The translations under genes were made by a program, and so were the position numbers. From Sulfuricurvum sp. (GTDB taxonomy: Bacteria > Campylobacterota > Campylobacteria > Campylobacterales > Sulfurimonadaceae), in contig JAQTTG010000004.1 of the NCBI GenBank assembly GCA_028710885.1, positions 1-64,000 on the forward strand: a stretch of DNA of 64,000 nt, in the 5' to 3' direction. The notes under the pieces were generated by a model, which ran no database searches, was not told where the DNA came from, and was given only the letters and a program-made list of their open reading frames with translations. Positions 21,859-30,061 of the stretch are shown here, piece by piece (position 1 is the stretch's first letter; each line of letters starts with the position of its first letter).

Positions 21859-23448
21859 ATGCACCTACCTCACCCTTTTCAACCTAAAGATTCTGCCGGA
21901 AAGCTCGCAAAAGGCTTTTTACGCAACCCACTTACCCCGATCCTCGGGATATTTTTACTTGTTATAGGCTACATGGCACTCATGATGATGCCACGTGAAG
22001 AAAATCCACAAATGGTTGTCAGCGGATCAACTGTTATCATCGCCCTCCCCGGTGCTACTGCCAATGAAGTGGAAAATGTCATTGTAAAACCGCTGGAGCG
22101 AAAACTCAAAGAGGTCAAAGGGATCGAACACATTTATGGCATGGCAATGGACAATGTCGCCGTTATCAATGCCGCGTTCTTTATCGGTGAAGCTAAAGAG
22201 GGCTCTAACCTCAAAATCTATGACAAAATCATGCAAAACATGAGCATTCTCCCACAAGGGGCAATGCAGCCGATCATCAAACCTCTCGACATTGATGTCG
22301 ATATCCCTATTGTATCAGTTGCATTTTATGCGAACGATCCGAAAATGGATCCGACTACATTATACGATCATGTAAAAGAGATTCAACACCATATTAATGG
22401 CTTGCCAAATGTTGCTGTGACTGATATCAAAGGTGCTAAAAAACATCAATACAATGTCCAAGTCGATGTTAACCGTTTAGCCGGATACAATCTTTCACTC
22501 GGTCAAATTGTTCAAGCGACACAAGCACTCGCATACAATGTCCCTGAAATTAAAGGGAAAACGAAAAATAATGAAATCGTAATGATTGGTGTACGCAATG
22601 CTATAGACAGCGTAGAAGATGTCGGAAATATCATTGTTGCTCAGTATATGGGATCAGTTATTCATCTTCGTGATGTAGCGACGGTAACAGCCGGAGAAGA
22701 CATCCAAAACTTTAAATCTGCCCTCGTCAGTATCAAAAATGATCAAGGGAAATTTTCTCCTCTGAAAGATCAGGTCACACTTACCGTATCAAAATTACAA
22801 GGGACCAATGCTGTAAACATTTCCGAAGCGGTCAAAGAGGAGCTTGCAAAATATAAAGATCAAATGGCTGCCGAAGGGATAAACTACGTCATCACTCGTA
22901 ATGATGGTGAACGTGCCAATGAAGCCGTTAATGAACTAGTTTTTCATTTAATGCTCTCTATCGTCATTATTGCTATTTTACTTGTTTTCGTTCTAGGCTG
23001 GAGAGAATCATTAATCGTTACCTTTACTGTTCCTGCTATTTTAGCGATCACCCTTTTTATAGCTTATATGACCGGACAAACTATCAACAGAATTACCTTA
23101 TTTGCATTTTTACTCAGTTTAGGACTTTTGGTCGATGCGGCGATTATCGTTATCGAAAACATTCATCGTCATCTACATGCTCCAGGAGCAGCAGAAAAAG
23201 ATTTTGATGAGCTTATGATTGAAGCTACAGATGAGATCGGTGCACCAACCAATATTGCAACTCTGGCTATTATCCTGACCATGGTTCCGATGGCATTTGT
23301 CGGACAAATGATGGGACAATTTATGAAACCGATTCCGGCGAATGTTCCGGTAGCGCTTGTGGCATCACTTTTTGTTGCCTATATCTTCACCCCGTATCTG
23401 GCCGTACGATTGCTCAAAAAACCCGACCATCACGGAGATCATCACTAA
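21859..23448 (+). CDS. RND efflux permease, N-terminal half
   Basis: A 529-residue protein equal to the first half of an AcrB-type pump. TM1 is PILGIFLLVIGYMALMMM, followed by PREENPQMVVSGSTVIIALPG, the first periplasmic (pore) region, then TM2-TM6 from about residue 365 (IVIIAILLVFVLGWRESL onward). TM4 contains LGLLVDAAIIVIENIHRHL with the proton-relay aspartate; the second aspartate of AcrB is alanine here, as in several related pumps. The protein ends just after TM6 (LLKKPDHHGDHH), where full-length pumps continue. Its stop overlaps the start of the C-terminal half (TAATG), so the split looks designed rather than a frameshift. Confidence 0.9.
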   Translation: MHLPHPFQPKDSAGKLAKGFLRNPLTPILGIFLLVIGYMALMMMPREENPQMVVSGSTVIIALPGATANEVENVIVKPLERKLKEVKGIEHIYGMAMDNVAVINAAFFIGEAKEGSNLKIYDKIMQNMSILPQGAMQPIIKPLDIDVDIPIVSVAFYANDPKMDPTTLYDHVKEIQHHINGLPNVAVTDIKGAKKHQYNVQVDVNRLAGYNLSLGQIVQATQALAYNVPEIKGKTKNNEIVMIGVRNAIDSVEDVGNIIVAQYMGSVIHLRDVATVTAGEDIQNFKSALVSIKNDQGKFSPLKDQVTLTVSKLQGTNAVNISEAVKEELAKYKDQMAAEGINYVITRNDGERANEAVNELVFHLMLSIVIIAILLVFVLGWRESLIVTFTVPAILAITLFIAYMTGQTINRITLFAFLLSLGLLVDAAIIVIENIHRHLHAPGAAEKDFDELMIEATDEIGAPTNIATLAIILTMVPMAFVGQMMGQFMKPIPANVPVALVASLFVAYIFTPYLAVRLLKKPDHHGDHH

Positions 23449-25157
23449 TGTACAAAAAATTTGAAAATTATTTATTAGGGATTTTAAATACCCCTTCCAA
23501 GAAAAAAATAGTTTTATGGGGAACATTGATAGCTTTTATCATTGCTGTCGGATTGATTCCAACTAAACTTGTTCTTGCAAAAATGCTTCCCGGTAAAAAT
23601 AATGATACCTACTCCATTTATGTTGATCTTCCTAATGGCAGTTCTATCGAACAAACACGTCAAGTCAGTGAATGTGTTGTTAACATATTACAAAGTGAAA
23701 AAGAAGCCCTCGACACAGAAGTGTTTTTAGGTACAGGATCACCTTTGGATTTTGCAGGACTGATTAAAGGTTCCCATTTTAAAAATTCAGAAAATGTCTC
23801 TGAAATTGTCATCAATCTTACAAAAAAACATCATAGAGAGGAACCTTCTTACATGATGGTGCAACGACTCCGTCCTGTTGTGCTTAAACAATGTGAGAAC
23901 ATATATCCGCAAACCAGTATTAAATTTATCGAACCGCCGGCAGGCCCTCCAACAATGGCAGCAATTGTTGCCGAAATTTATGGTCCAAATGCAGAAGGTA
24001 TCCGTCATTTAAGTGATCGTGTCAAAGGTGTCTTCCAAAAAACTGACGGACTCGTTGATATCGACGTAATGCAAGATGAGATTTATGATAAATTTGAAGT
24101 ACGGGTAAATACTGATAAAATCTCAAAATCAGGGTTAAATGTCAAACAAGTCAATGATATTTTATATCTTGCCTTTGAGGGAATGGGAGTTGCGGTCAAA
24201 AATTCCCAACATGCAACCGAGCAAATCCCTATTTTCGTTACACTGACATCTGAGGGTAAAAAATTTGATTCACGAGACAAGTCGGCTATTGAAATGAAAC
24301 TTTCAAGTCTCAAATTAATGAATCAAATGGGGATGATGGTACCGATTACTGAAGTTGTTGATATTGTAACTGTAAAATCAAATCCAATGATTATGTCAAA
24401 AGATCTTCATCAAATGAGTAATGTTTTGGCTGAAACGGATATGGTTTCTCAAGTTTATCCGCTTATGGCATCGCGCAATGTTATTTTAAATACGTTCAAT
24501 GATGAGTATGATATCAGCAAAAGTGGCTTGTTTAATCTTCAACTCGTTGATAAAAAAACCAAACAGGTATATGATCTTAAATGGGATGGTGAGATGAAGG
24601 TAACATTGGATACCTTTGTTGATCTAGGTGGTGCATTTATCGCAGCACTCGTATTAATCTTTTTATTAATGGTTGTTTATTACAAAAGCTTTATATTGAG
24701 TGGAATTGTTCTTTTGGGAAGCTTTTTATCAATTATCGGGGTTATCTTTGGTCACTTTATTATGAATATTTTTACTGCAGACACCTTCTTTCTTACTGCA
24801 ACATCTCTTATCGGATTTATCGCTCTGATCGGTATCAGTTCACGTAATTCACTTCTCCTCATTGATTTTACTAAATCGTTGATGAATGAAAAAGGGTTAC
24901 ATAAAAAAGAAGCGATCGCGTATGCAACCGCAACCCGTGCAAAGCCAATTTTTCTCACCGCAGCAGCAATTATCCTTGCTTCAACTCTTCTTGCCAGTGA
25001 CGCCGTATTTGGAGGACTTGGGGTTTCATTAATTTTTGGTACAATATCGGCAGTAGTCGCTTCACTTGTGGTAGTACCTGTTCTCCTTGACAACTCTGAT
25101 TTGGAACGGCATTTTAATTTCCACGAACGTAAAGCAGTCTCAATAATGGAGCCATAA
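23448..25157 (+). CDS. RND efflux permease, C-terminal half
   Basis: A 569-residue protein equal to the second half of an RND pump. TM7 is IVLWGTLIAFIIAVGLIP, followed by SIYVDLPNGSSIEQTRQVSE, the second periplasmic region, and TM8-TM12 from about residue 390 (FVDLGGAFIAALVLIFLL onward). TM10 reads FIALIGISSRNSLLLIDFTK, matching the relay segment where AcrB has Lys940. With the preceding gene it makes a complete 12-helix pump as two polypeptides. Substrate is unknown; the HAE/HME distinction cannot be settled from these motifs. It is followed five bases later by a fapA-like gene. Confidence 0.9.
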   Translation: MYKKFENYLLGILNTPSKKKIVLWGTLIAFIIAVGLIPTKLVLAKMLPGKNNDTYSIYVDLPNGSSIEQTRQVSECVVNILQSEKEALDTEVFLGTGSPLDFAGLIKGSHFKNSENVSEIVINLTKKHHREEPSYMMVQRLRPVVLKQCENIYPQTSIKFIEPPAGPPTMAAIVAEIYGPNAEGIRHLSDRVKGVFQKTDGLVDIDVMQDEIYDKFEVRVNTDKISKSGLNVKQVNDILYLAFEGMGVAVKNSQHATEQIPIFVTLTSEGKKFDSRDKSAIEMKLSSLKLMNQMGMMVPITEVVDIVTVKSNPMIMSKDLHQMSNVLAETDMVSQVYPLMASRNVILNTFNDEYDISKSGLFNLQLVDKKTKQVYDLKWDGEMKVTLDTFVDLGGAFIAALVLIFLLMVVYYKSFILSGIVLLGSFLSIIGVIFGHFIMNIFTADTFFLTATSLIGFIALIGISSRNSLLLIDFTKSLMNEKGLHKKEAIAYATATRAKPIFLTAAAIILASTLLASDAVFGGLGVSLIFGTISAVVASLVVVPVLLDNSDLERHFNFHERKAVSIMEP

Positions 25158-25162
25158 ACACC

Positions 25163-26974
25163 GTGCCATTTTTCACTCCTACCATCAAATTATCTACCGA
25201 TGTTATGAGTGATTTGAATCAATTCGCATCTGATCATAAAATCCCGCTCAGCAGAATTGATTTTGACCTGATCTCTTATGAAACCTATTTCAAAGGGACT
25301 GTTGATGACGAATGGCAACTCCTTCATGGAAAAAAACTTTTCGAAGAGACAACAGAGATTGAATTAAGATCTTCCTTTTTTCTCCTCCGTCAAGAATATC
25401 AAATTAATATTCGAGAAGCTTCACCTCATCCGATGCTTGATCTGTATTTTACGATTGCATCTGATAAATATAAAAGCAGAACCGTTGCAATTATTGACCC
25501 AAAGTCAGTAATTCCCCTCAAAAAAGGGGTGCAAGAATGGATCAAAGAGAGCATTATCCGTAAGCAGCTCCGAAATGGGCTGATGATTGAAATTTTTGAT
25601 CGTTCACTCGATCAACAAATCAACCGTCTATTAATCAAGATACAAAAAGAAGGTCCTCTCAGCGAAGCTTATCGACTTCCACTGAGTGAAGCACTCCCAC
25701 CAATTCCTCCAATCAATGATTCTATTATTCTCCACTATAAACAAAACAAAAAAGAAAACTCTCTTATTGAAGGGGTACAACCAGACGATTTGATACTAGA
25801 GTACATCTTTCCTCAAAATGGTCGTGATGGTCGTGGATGTGATGGCCAATACATTATGATTCCAGAACCGGAAGTAAAATATAAAGAGTATCTTTTGATT
25901 GATGAACAAGCTATCAAAAGTGAAGAAGATCTCCACAGTATTCGATTTTATGCCAAAATTTCAGGTTTCATGCAACGCCGAAAAGGAAAATTTACCATTG
26001 CCCAAGAGTTGCAAATCGACTCTGCTAGTTTTAAAAAAACCGGTTCTATCGAAACAGGAATTGATAAAGATATTTCTCTCAAAGTAAAAAGCAAAATTTC
26101 AAATGAAGATTCAATCGGTTCTGGTGTTAGTATTGATGTGCAAAAACTTGATGTCAACGGAACGATTGGTGGCAATACGAAGATTCAAGCATGCGAAGTC
26201 ACTATCGGAGCTCAAACCCATAAAAAATCAGAAATAAATGTTACAGAAATCGCAAATATACACCTCCATCGCGGTAATTTAAAAGCAAAAGAAGCCAATA
26301 TCGATATTCTTGAAGCAGGGAAAATAGAAGCAGATATTGTCCGAATCAAACAAATGGTTGGGGGCGAGATTATTGCCCGTACTGTTCATATTGATGTACT
26401 TTATTCCAATGCACGTATCATTGCACTCGAATCCATTACGATCGATCAAATCAATGGAGAGGGAAACAATCTCATTATTGATCCGCAATCCGTCAATGCT
26501 TATCATGAAAATATCGCTGAATTAGAGATGGATATCCGTGATAAAACCTCGCGACTTCAAGAACATAGTAAAGAATTTATCACACGACAAATTTCATTTA
26601 AAGAAAAAAATGCTCGCATTAAACAATTTCAGCAACGTGTTATGGATGCTCAAAAAAATGGTGTCGAGCCCTTGAAAGCAGATACAGTCCGCGTCCAACA
26701 ATACAAAATTGAAGCGGAAGCTCTTAAACGAACAGCGGATCAATTACGAGAAGAAGACTCTCTCTTACACACCTTGAAAGAGCAATTAACTAAACTTTAT
26801 AATGCTGATCTTCATGCTGTAATCACCAACCATAGCCATTATAGCGGCCATGACCGTATAATATTTATAGATCCTAAAACCCATCAGGAATATGCTATTT
26901 CTCCTGAGGGGAAAACAACTCATATTCGATTACGTCAAGTTGGTGATGAAAAAAAACTTCTATTAGAATCCTAA
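25163..26974 (+). CDS. FapA family (DUF342) polymer-forming protein
   Basis: A 603-residue protein of the FapA/DUF342 family. A less conserved N-terminal third is followed by DLILEYIFPQNGRDGRGCDG, a family signature, then a beta-helix-like stretch of repeating short strands (about residues 240-450: VKSKISNEDSIGSGVSIDV, LDVNGTIGGNTKIQACEVTI and so on). A C-terminal coiled coil (NIAELEMDIRDKTSRLQEHS onward) ends the protein. Family members are linked to flagellar assembly and polar localisation in Vibrio; the role in this clade is unclear. The start is a GTG five bases after the RND stop, so it is probably in the same operon. Confidence 0.8.
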   Translation: MPFFTPTIKLSTDVMSDLNQFASDHKIPLSRIDFDLISYETYFKGTVDDEWQLLHGKKLFEETTEIELRSSFFLLRQEYQINIREASPHPMLDLYFTIASDKYKSRTVAIIDPKSVIPLKKGVQEWIKESIIRKQLRNGLMIEIFDRSLDQQINRLLIKIQKEGPLSEAYRLPLSEALPPIPPINDSIILHYKQNKKENSLIEGVQPDDLILEYIFPQNGRDGRGCDGQYIMIPEPEVKYKEYLLIDEQAIKSEEDLHSIRFYAKISGFMQRRKGKFTIAQELQIDSASFKKTGSIETGIDKDISLKVKSKISNEDSIGSGVSIDVQKLDVNGTIGGNTKIQACEVTIGAQTHKKSEINVTEIANIHLHRGNLKAKEANIDILEAGKIEADIVRIKQMVGGEIIARTVHIDVLYSNARIIALESITIDQINGEGNNLIIDPQSVNAYHENIAELEMDIRDKTSRLQEHSKEFITRQISFKEKNARIKQFQQRVMDAQKNGVEPLKADTVRVQQYKIEAEALKRTADQLREEDSLLHTLKEQLTKLYNADLHAVITNHSHYSGHDRIIFIDPKTHQEYAISPEGKTTHIRLRQVGDEKKLLLES

Positions 26975-27036
26975 AAAAAATCAACTGCTTTTATACACGA
27001 TATAAGGTTTTAACTTCTTAGGGTAAAACTCTTCTT

Positions 27037-28473
27037 ATGAAATTAACAAACTTGACCCTTAGCACCCCTTATTTATCTCTTGATCCAATTTTCTATGACG
27101 AAGTCGCCCCTTCTCCACTTAAAAATCCTTGTTTAGTAAGCCTCAATAATGATGCACTAAAACTTATTGGTCTTGACCCATCACAACTGAATATCAATGA
27201 ACTGGAAGGAGTGTTAAACGGTACTCTTTACTTGGAAGGTTCGCGTCCATTTGCCATGTGTTATGCCGGTCATCAGTTTGGTTATTATGTTCCACGGCTT
27301 GGAGATGGACGTGCTATTAATTTGGGATGTGTCAATGGCTGGAATCTTCAGCTAAAAGGCTCAGGGCAAACGCTCTATTCGCGACAAGGCGATGGTCGTG
27401 CCGTTCTACGCTCATCTATCCGCGAATATCTAATGAGTGAAGCAATGTACGCTCTTGGAATCCCAACAAGCCGTGCACTCGCCCTAATCAGTTCTGATGA
27501 AAAAGTAGCACGTGAGAGATGGGAGCGTGGAGCTATCGTTTTACGACTAGCCCATTCTTGGATACGATTTGGAAGTTTTGAGTATTTCTTCCATACCAAT
27601 CGTCATAAAGAACTTGAATCTCTTGCCGACTTTTTAATTGCCGAGTCTTATCCGCATTTGATCGGTACTGATGATCGATATCTTAAAATGTTTGGAGAGA
27701 TTGTCCAAAGTACAGCTGAACTGATAGCACACTGGCAATCGGTCGGATTTAATCACGGTGTAATGAACACGGATAATATGTCCGCCATCGGACTCACCAT
27801 CGATTACGGCCCTTTTGCCTTTATGGATACCTTTGAGAGCGGCTACATCTGCAACCATACAGATGAACAAGGACGATACAGCTATGACAATCAACCTCGC
27901 ATAGGGTTATGGAATTTAGAGCGCCTTGCCCATGCTTTATCCCCATTGATTACAGCGGAAAAGTTACAAACCGAACTTGAAAAATATCCCGTTTTTTTTA
28001 CGACTCATCTCATGAAACTTATACGTGCTAAATTAGGGCTTGAGAGCGAAAATGAGGGTGATAGTGATCTCTTTCGATCACTTTTTAGCGTTATGGAAAA
28101 CGGACAAATCGATATGACACCGTTTTTTCGTACACTAAGCCGATATAATGGAAATCGAGAGCCATTGTTGGCTCTGACGCTCGCTCCAAATCAGCTGAAT
28201 GAATGGCTTGAGCGTTACAATACACGTCTCAAATCCAACACAATGTCAACACAAGAACGTCATACTCAGATGCTCCGTACCAATCCAAAATACGTGTTGA
28301 AAAACTATGTCTTGCAAGAAGCGATTGATCTAGCGGAAAACAATGATTTTGCACTCGTGAACAATCTACTCAAACTTGCACAATCTCCATTCGATGAACA
28401 TGAAAAATTTGAGCATTATGCTATGCCAACACCAATGAAGTTTAAAAATTTAAAGCTTAGCTGTTCGTCGTAA
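27037..28473 (+). CDS. selO: SelO/YdiU family protein adenylyltransferase
   Basis: A 478-residue pseudokinase-fold enzyme that transfers AMP to proteins. Family motifs are clear: MCYAGHQFGYYVPRLGDGRA, NLQLKGSGQTLYSRQGDGRA (nucleotide-binding loop), RSSIREYLMSEAMYALGIP, the catalytic-loop region FNHGVMNTDNMSAIGLTID and DYGPFAFMD (metal-binding aspartate). The protein ends LKLSCSS; the CSS tail is the bacterial equivalent of the selenocysteine-containing end of animal SelO. SelO is linked to redox homeostasis. It starts 62 bases after the fapA-like gene. Confidence 0.95.
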   Translation: MKLTNLTLSTPYLSLDPIFYDEVAPSPLKNPCLVSLNNDALKLIGLDPSQLNINELEGVLNGTLYLEGSRPFAMCYAGHQFGYYVPRLGDGRAINLGCVNGWNLQLKGSGQTLYSRQGDGRAVLRSSIREYLMSEAMYALGIPTSRALALISSDEKVARERWERGAIVLRLAHSWIRFGSFEYFFHTNRHKELESLADFLIAESYPHLIGTDDRYLKMFGEIVQSTAELIAHWQSVGFNHGVMNTDNMSAIGLTIDYGPFAFMDTFESGYICNHTDEQGRYSYDNQPRIGLWNLERLAHALSPLITAEKLQTELEKYPVFFTTHLMKLIRAKLGLESENEGDSDLFRSLFSVMENGQIDMTPFFRTLSRYNGNREPLLALTLAPNQLNEWLERYNTRLKSNTMSTQERHTQMLRTNPKYVLKNYVLQEAIDLAENNDFALVNNLLKLAQSPFDEHEKFEHYAMPTPMKFKNLKLSCSS

Positions 28474-28606
28474 CATAGAAGCGATAAAATACGTTCTGTA
28501 CGTACATATGAATCTTTTTTTATCGGTAAATTATGGCAAGAATAAATGGCTTTTAATAATTATTTTGATAGCATAAAACATATTTAAATACTAAGGCTAA
28601 AGAAAA

Positions 28607-30019
28607 ATGATTAAAAATGTTGTAAGTTTGTCTACACTCTCTTGCTTTTTACTTTTTGGGAGTATAGTCTATGCTGATGAGCCACAATTGTCCCCATATG
28701 GTGAAATTGCTTATGCATATATGCAAGATGGAACTAAATTAGTAAAAATCACCACTCAACTCGAAGATTACAATAAAGATAATATAGAGATCATTCGCAT
28801 CACAAATGGCGGTTTTTATCCAAACTATTCCATGAACTCAAAAACTGAAGAAGGAAAAGGTGGTGAAAAAGGATGTTTGGCACACATGAGTGATGATAGT
28901 AAAGATCTAAGTTTTTGTCGAAGTCACTACACTAGCAGAGAAGCACTGATGACAGGATTTGCAACACTGTTTAATGCTGCAGCGACATTTACAACTGTAG
29001 GACTCAATGTTGCCACTGGGGCATTGGCTGACCCAAAATATTTTCACAAAAATGACTTTTTAGAGGTCGTCAAAAATTCAGATATACAAAAATACCGTGA
29101 GGCATTGATAGCATTAAATACTTATGCGATGAATAAAGGAAATGAGATCAATAATCTTTACACTCAAGCTTATAATGATTATACAGACAATAAAAAAATG
29201 ATCTCGATTATCTATACCCTCCAAGACAAATCTGATCTATTTCAGGCTAAAGAGATAGACGGTGGTTACTATGTGGAATTGAATGCTCCGCAGAGAAAAA
29301 CATATGAATATATGTCATTTTTAAACAAAGAAATATTTGCACAGGAAAATGACAATCTAGACACCCACATTGAACAAATCAAAAACAAAATCGACGATCA
29401 ATTCAATAAAGACATGAGTGAATATAAAAAATACATCACTGATAACTTCAAAAACTACAAGCTTATCGGCCAACCGTCGAAAATGTATCCTTATAATAAC
29501 AAAATATCGTTCTATGCATCGATAAAAACGCCAGCAAAAGAAATTCCTTACACTCTAGGCAAAAAAACAACGATCACAGTTCCCGTAACAGTCGAATACG
29601 CAAATGTTCAAGGTATGATCCCTCAAGAATACGCAATCCAAGACGGTAATTTCAATATGGTCATGAGAACGAATTCTGGATTAAGTGTTAATGGAATCAT
29701 GAGTAATAAAACACAATCATTCATTACCGTAAAATCATTGACAAGCTATTACCAAAGTCTTGTGTACAATGTATCCAATATGGACAAAGAGTTGGCACCC
29801 GAGGCTAGAGACTTAGATGATGGAACAAGTTATTCATTAATCACTACAGCGATGAGTGCTAAATCCAATTTTGAGAAAGTGACAAAAAACAGCGCTCAAA
29901 AAATTAAACTCAACTATGGATATGCTGTCAAATATAAAGTCAATGACACCAACATCGAAAAAGCGATTTACAATACTAAAAACTATTCATTGTACGATGT
30001 AATCCAACAGTACATCTAA
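28607..30019 (+). CDS. Secreted protein of unknown function
   Basis: A 470-residue protein I do not recognise. A signal peptide (NVVSLSTLSCFLLFGSIVYA) is followed by a mature region with no clear domain. Visible features are a short hydrophobic stretch (ATLFNAAATFTTVGLNVATG, about residues 120-140), a helical, charged middle (about 155-290) and a beta-rich C-terminal third (KKTTITVPVTVEYANVQG). Two cysteines (KGCLAH, SFCRSHY) lie about 30 residues apart and could form a disulfide. It stands alone, 133 bases after selO, and converges on the mutS gene. Confidence 0.6.
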   Translation: MIKNVVSLSTLSCFLLFGSIVYADEPQLSPYGEIAYAYMQDGTKLVKITTQLEDYNKDNIEIIRITNGGFYPNYSMNSKTEEGKGGEKGCLAHMSDDSKDLSFCRSHYTSREALMTGFATLFNAAATFTTVGLNVATGALADPKYFHKNDFLEVVKNSDIQKYREALIALNTYAMNKGNEINNLYTQAYNDYTDNKKMISIIYTLQDKSDLFQAKEIDGGYYVELNAPQRKTYEYMSFLNKEIFAQENDNLDTHIEQIKNKIDDQFNKDMSEYKKYITDNFKNYKLIGQPSKMYPYNNKISFYASIKTPAKEIPYTLGKKTTITVPVTVEYANVQGMIPQEYAIQDGNFNMVMRTNSGLSVNGIMSNKTQSFITVKSLTSYYQSLVYNVSNMDKELAPEARDLDDGTSYSLITTAMSAKSNFEKVTKNSAQKIKLNYGYAVKYKVNDTNIEKAIYNTKNYSLYDVIQQYI

Positions 30020-30026
30020 TAATATG

Positions 30027-30051
30027 CCGTTCGGCTTTCATCGTCGAACGG
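30027..30051. terminator. Hairpin between convergent genes
   Basis: CCGTTCG (30027-30033) and CGAACGG (30045-30051) pair perfectly around 11 bases, between the stop of the secreted-protein gene and the stop of mutS7. No strong T-run follows on either strand, so it may be a weak bidirectional terminator. Confidence 0.4.
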
Positions 30052-30061
30052 TTCCTAGTGC

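Noticed and set aside
23440-23460. Possible frameshift splitting one RND gene
   Set aside because: The first half ends in a natural histidine-rich tail after TM6 and the second begins with its own start codon and N-terminal segment; the TAATG junction is like others in the operon.
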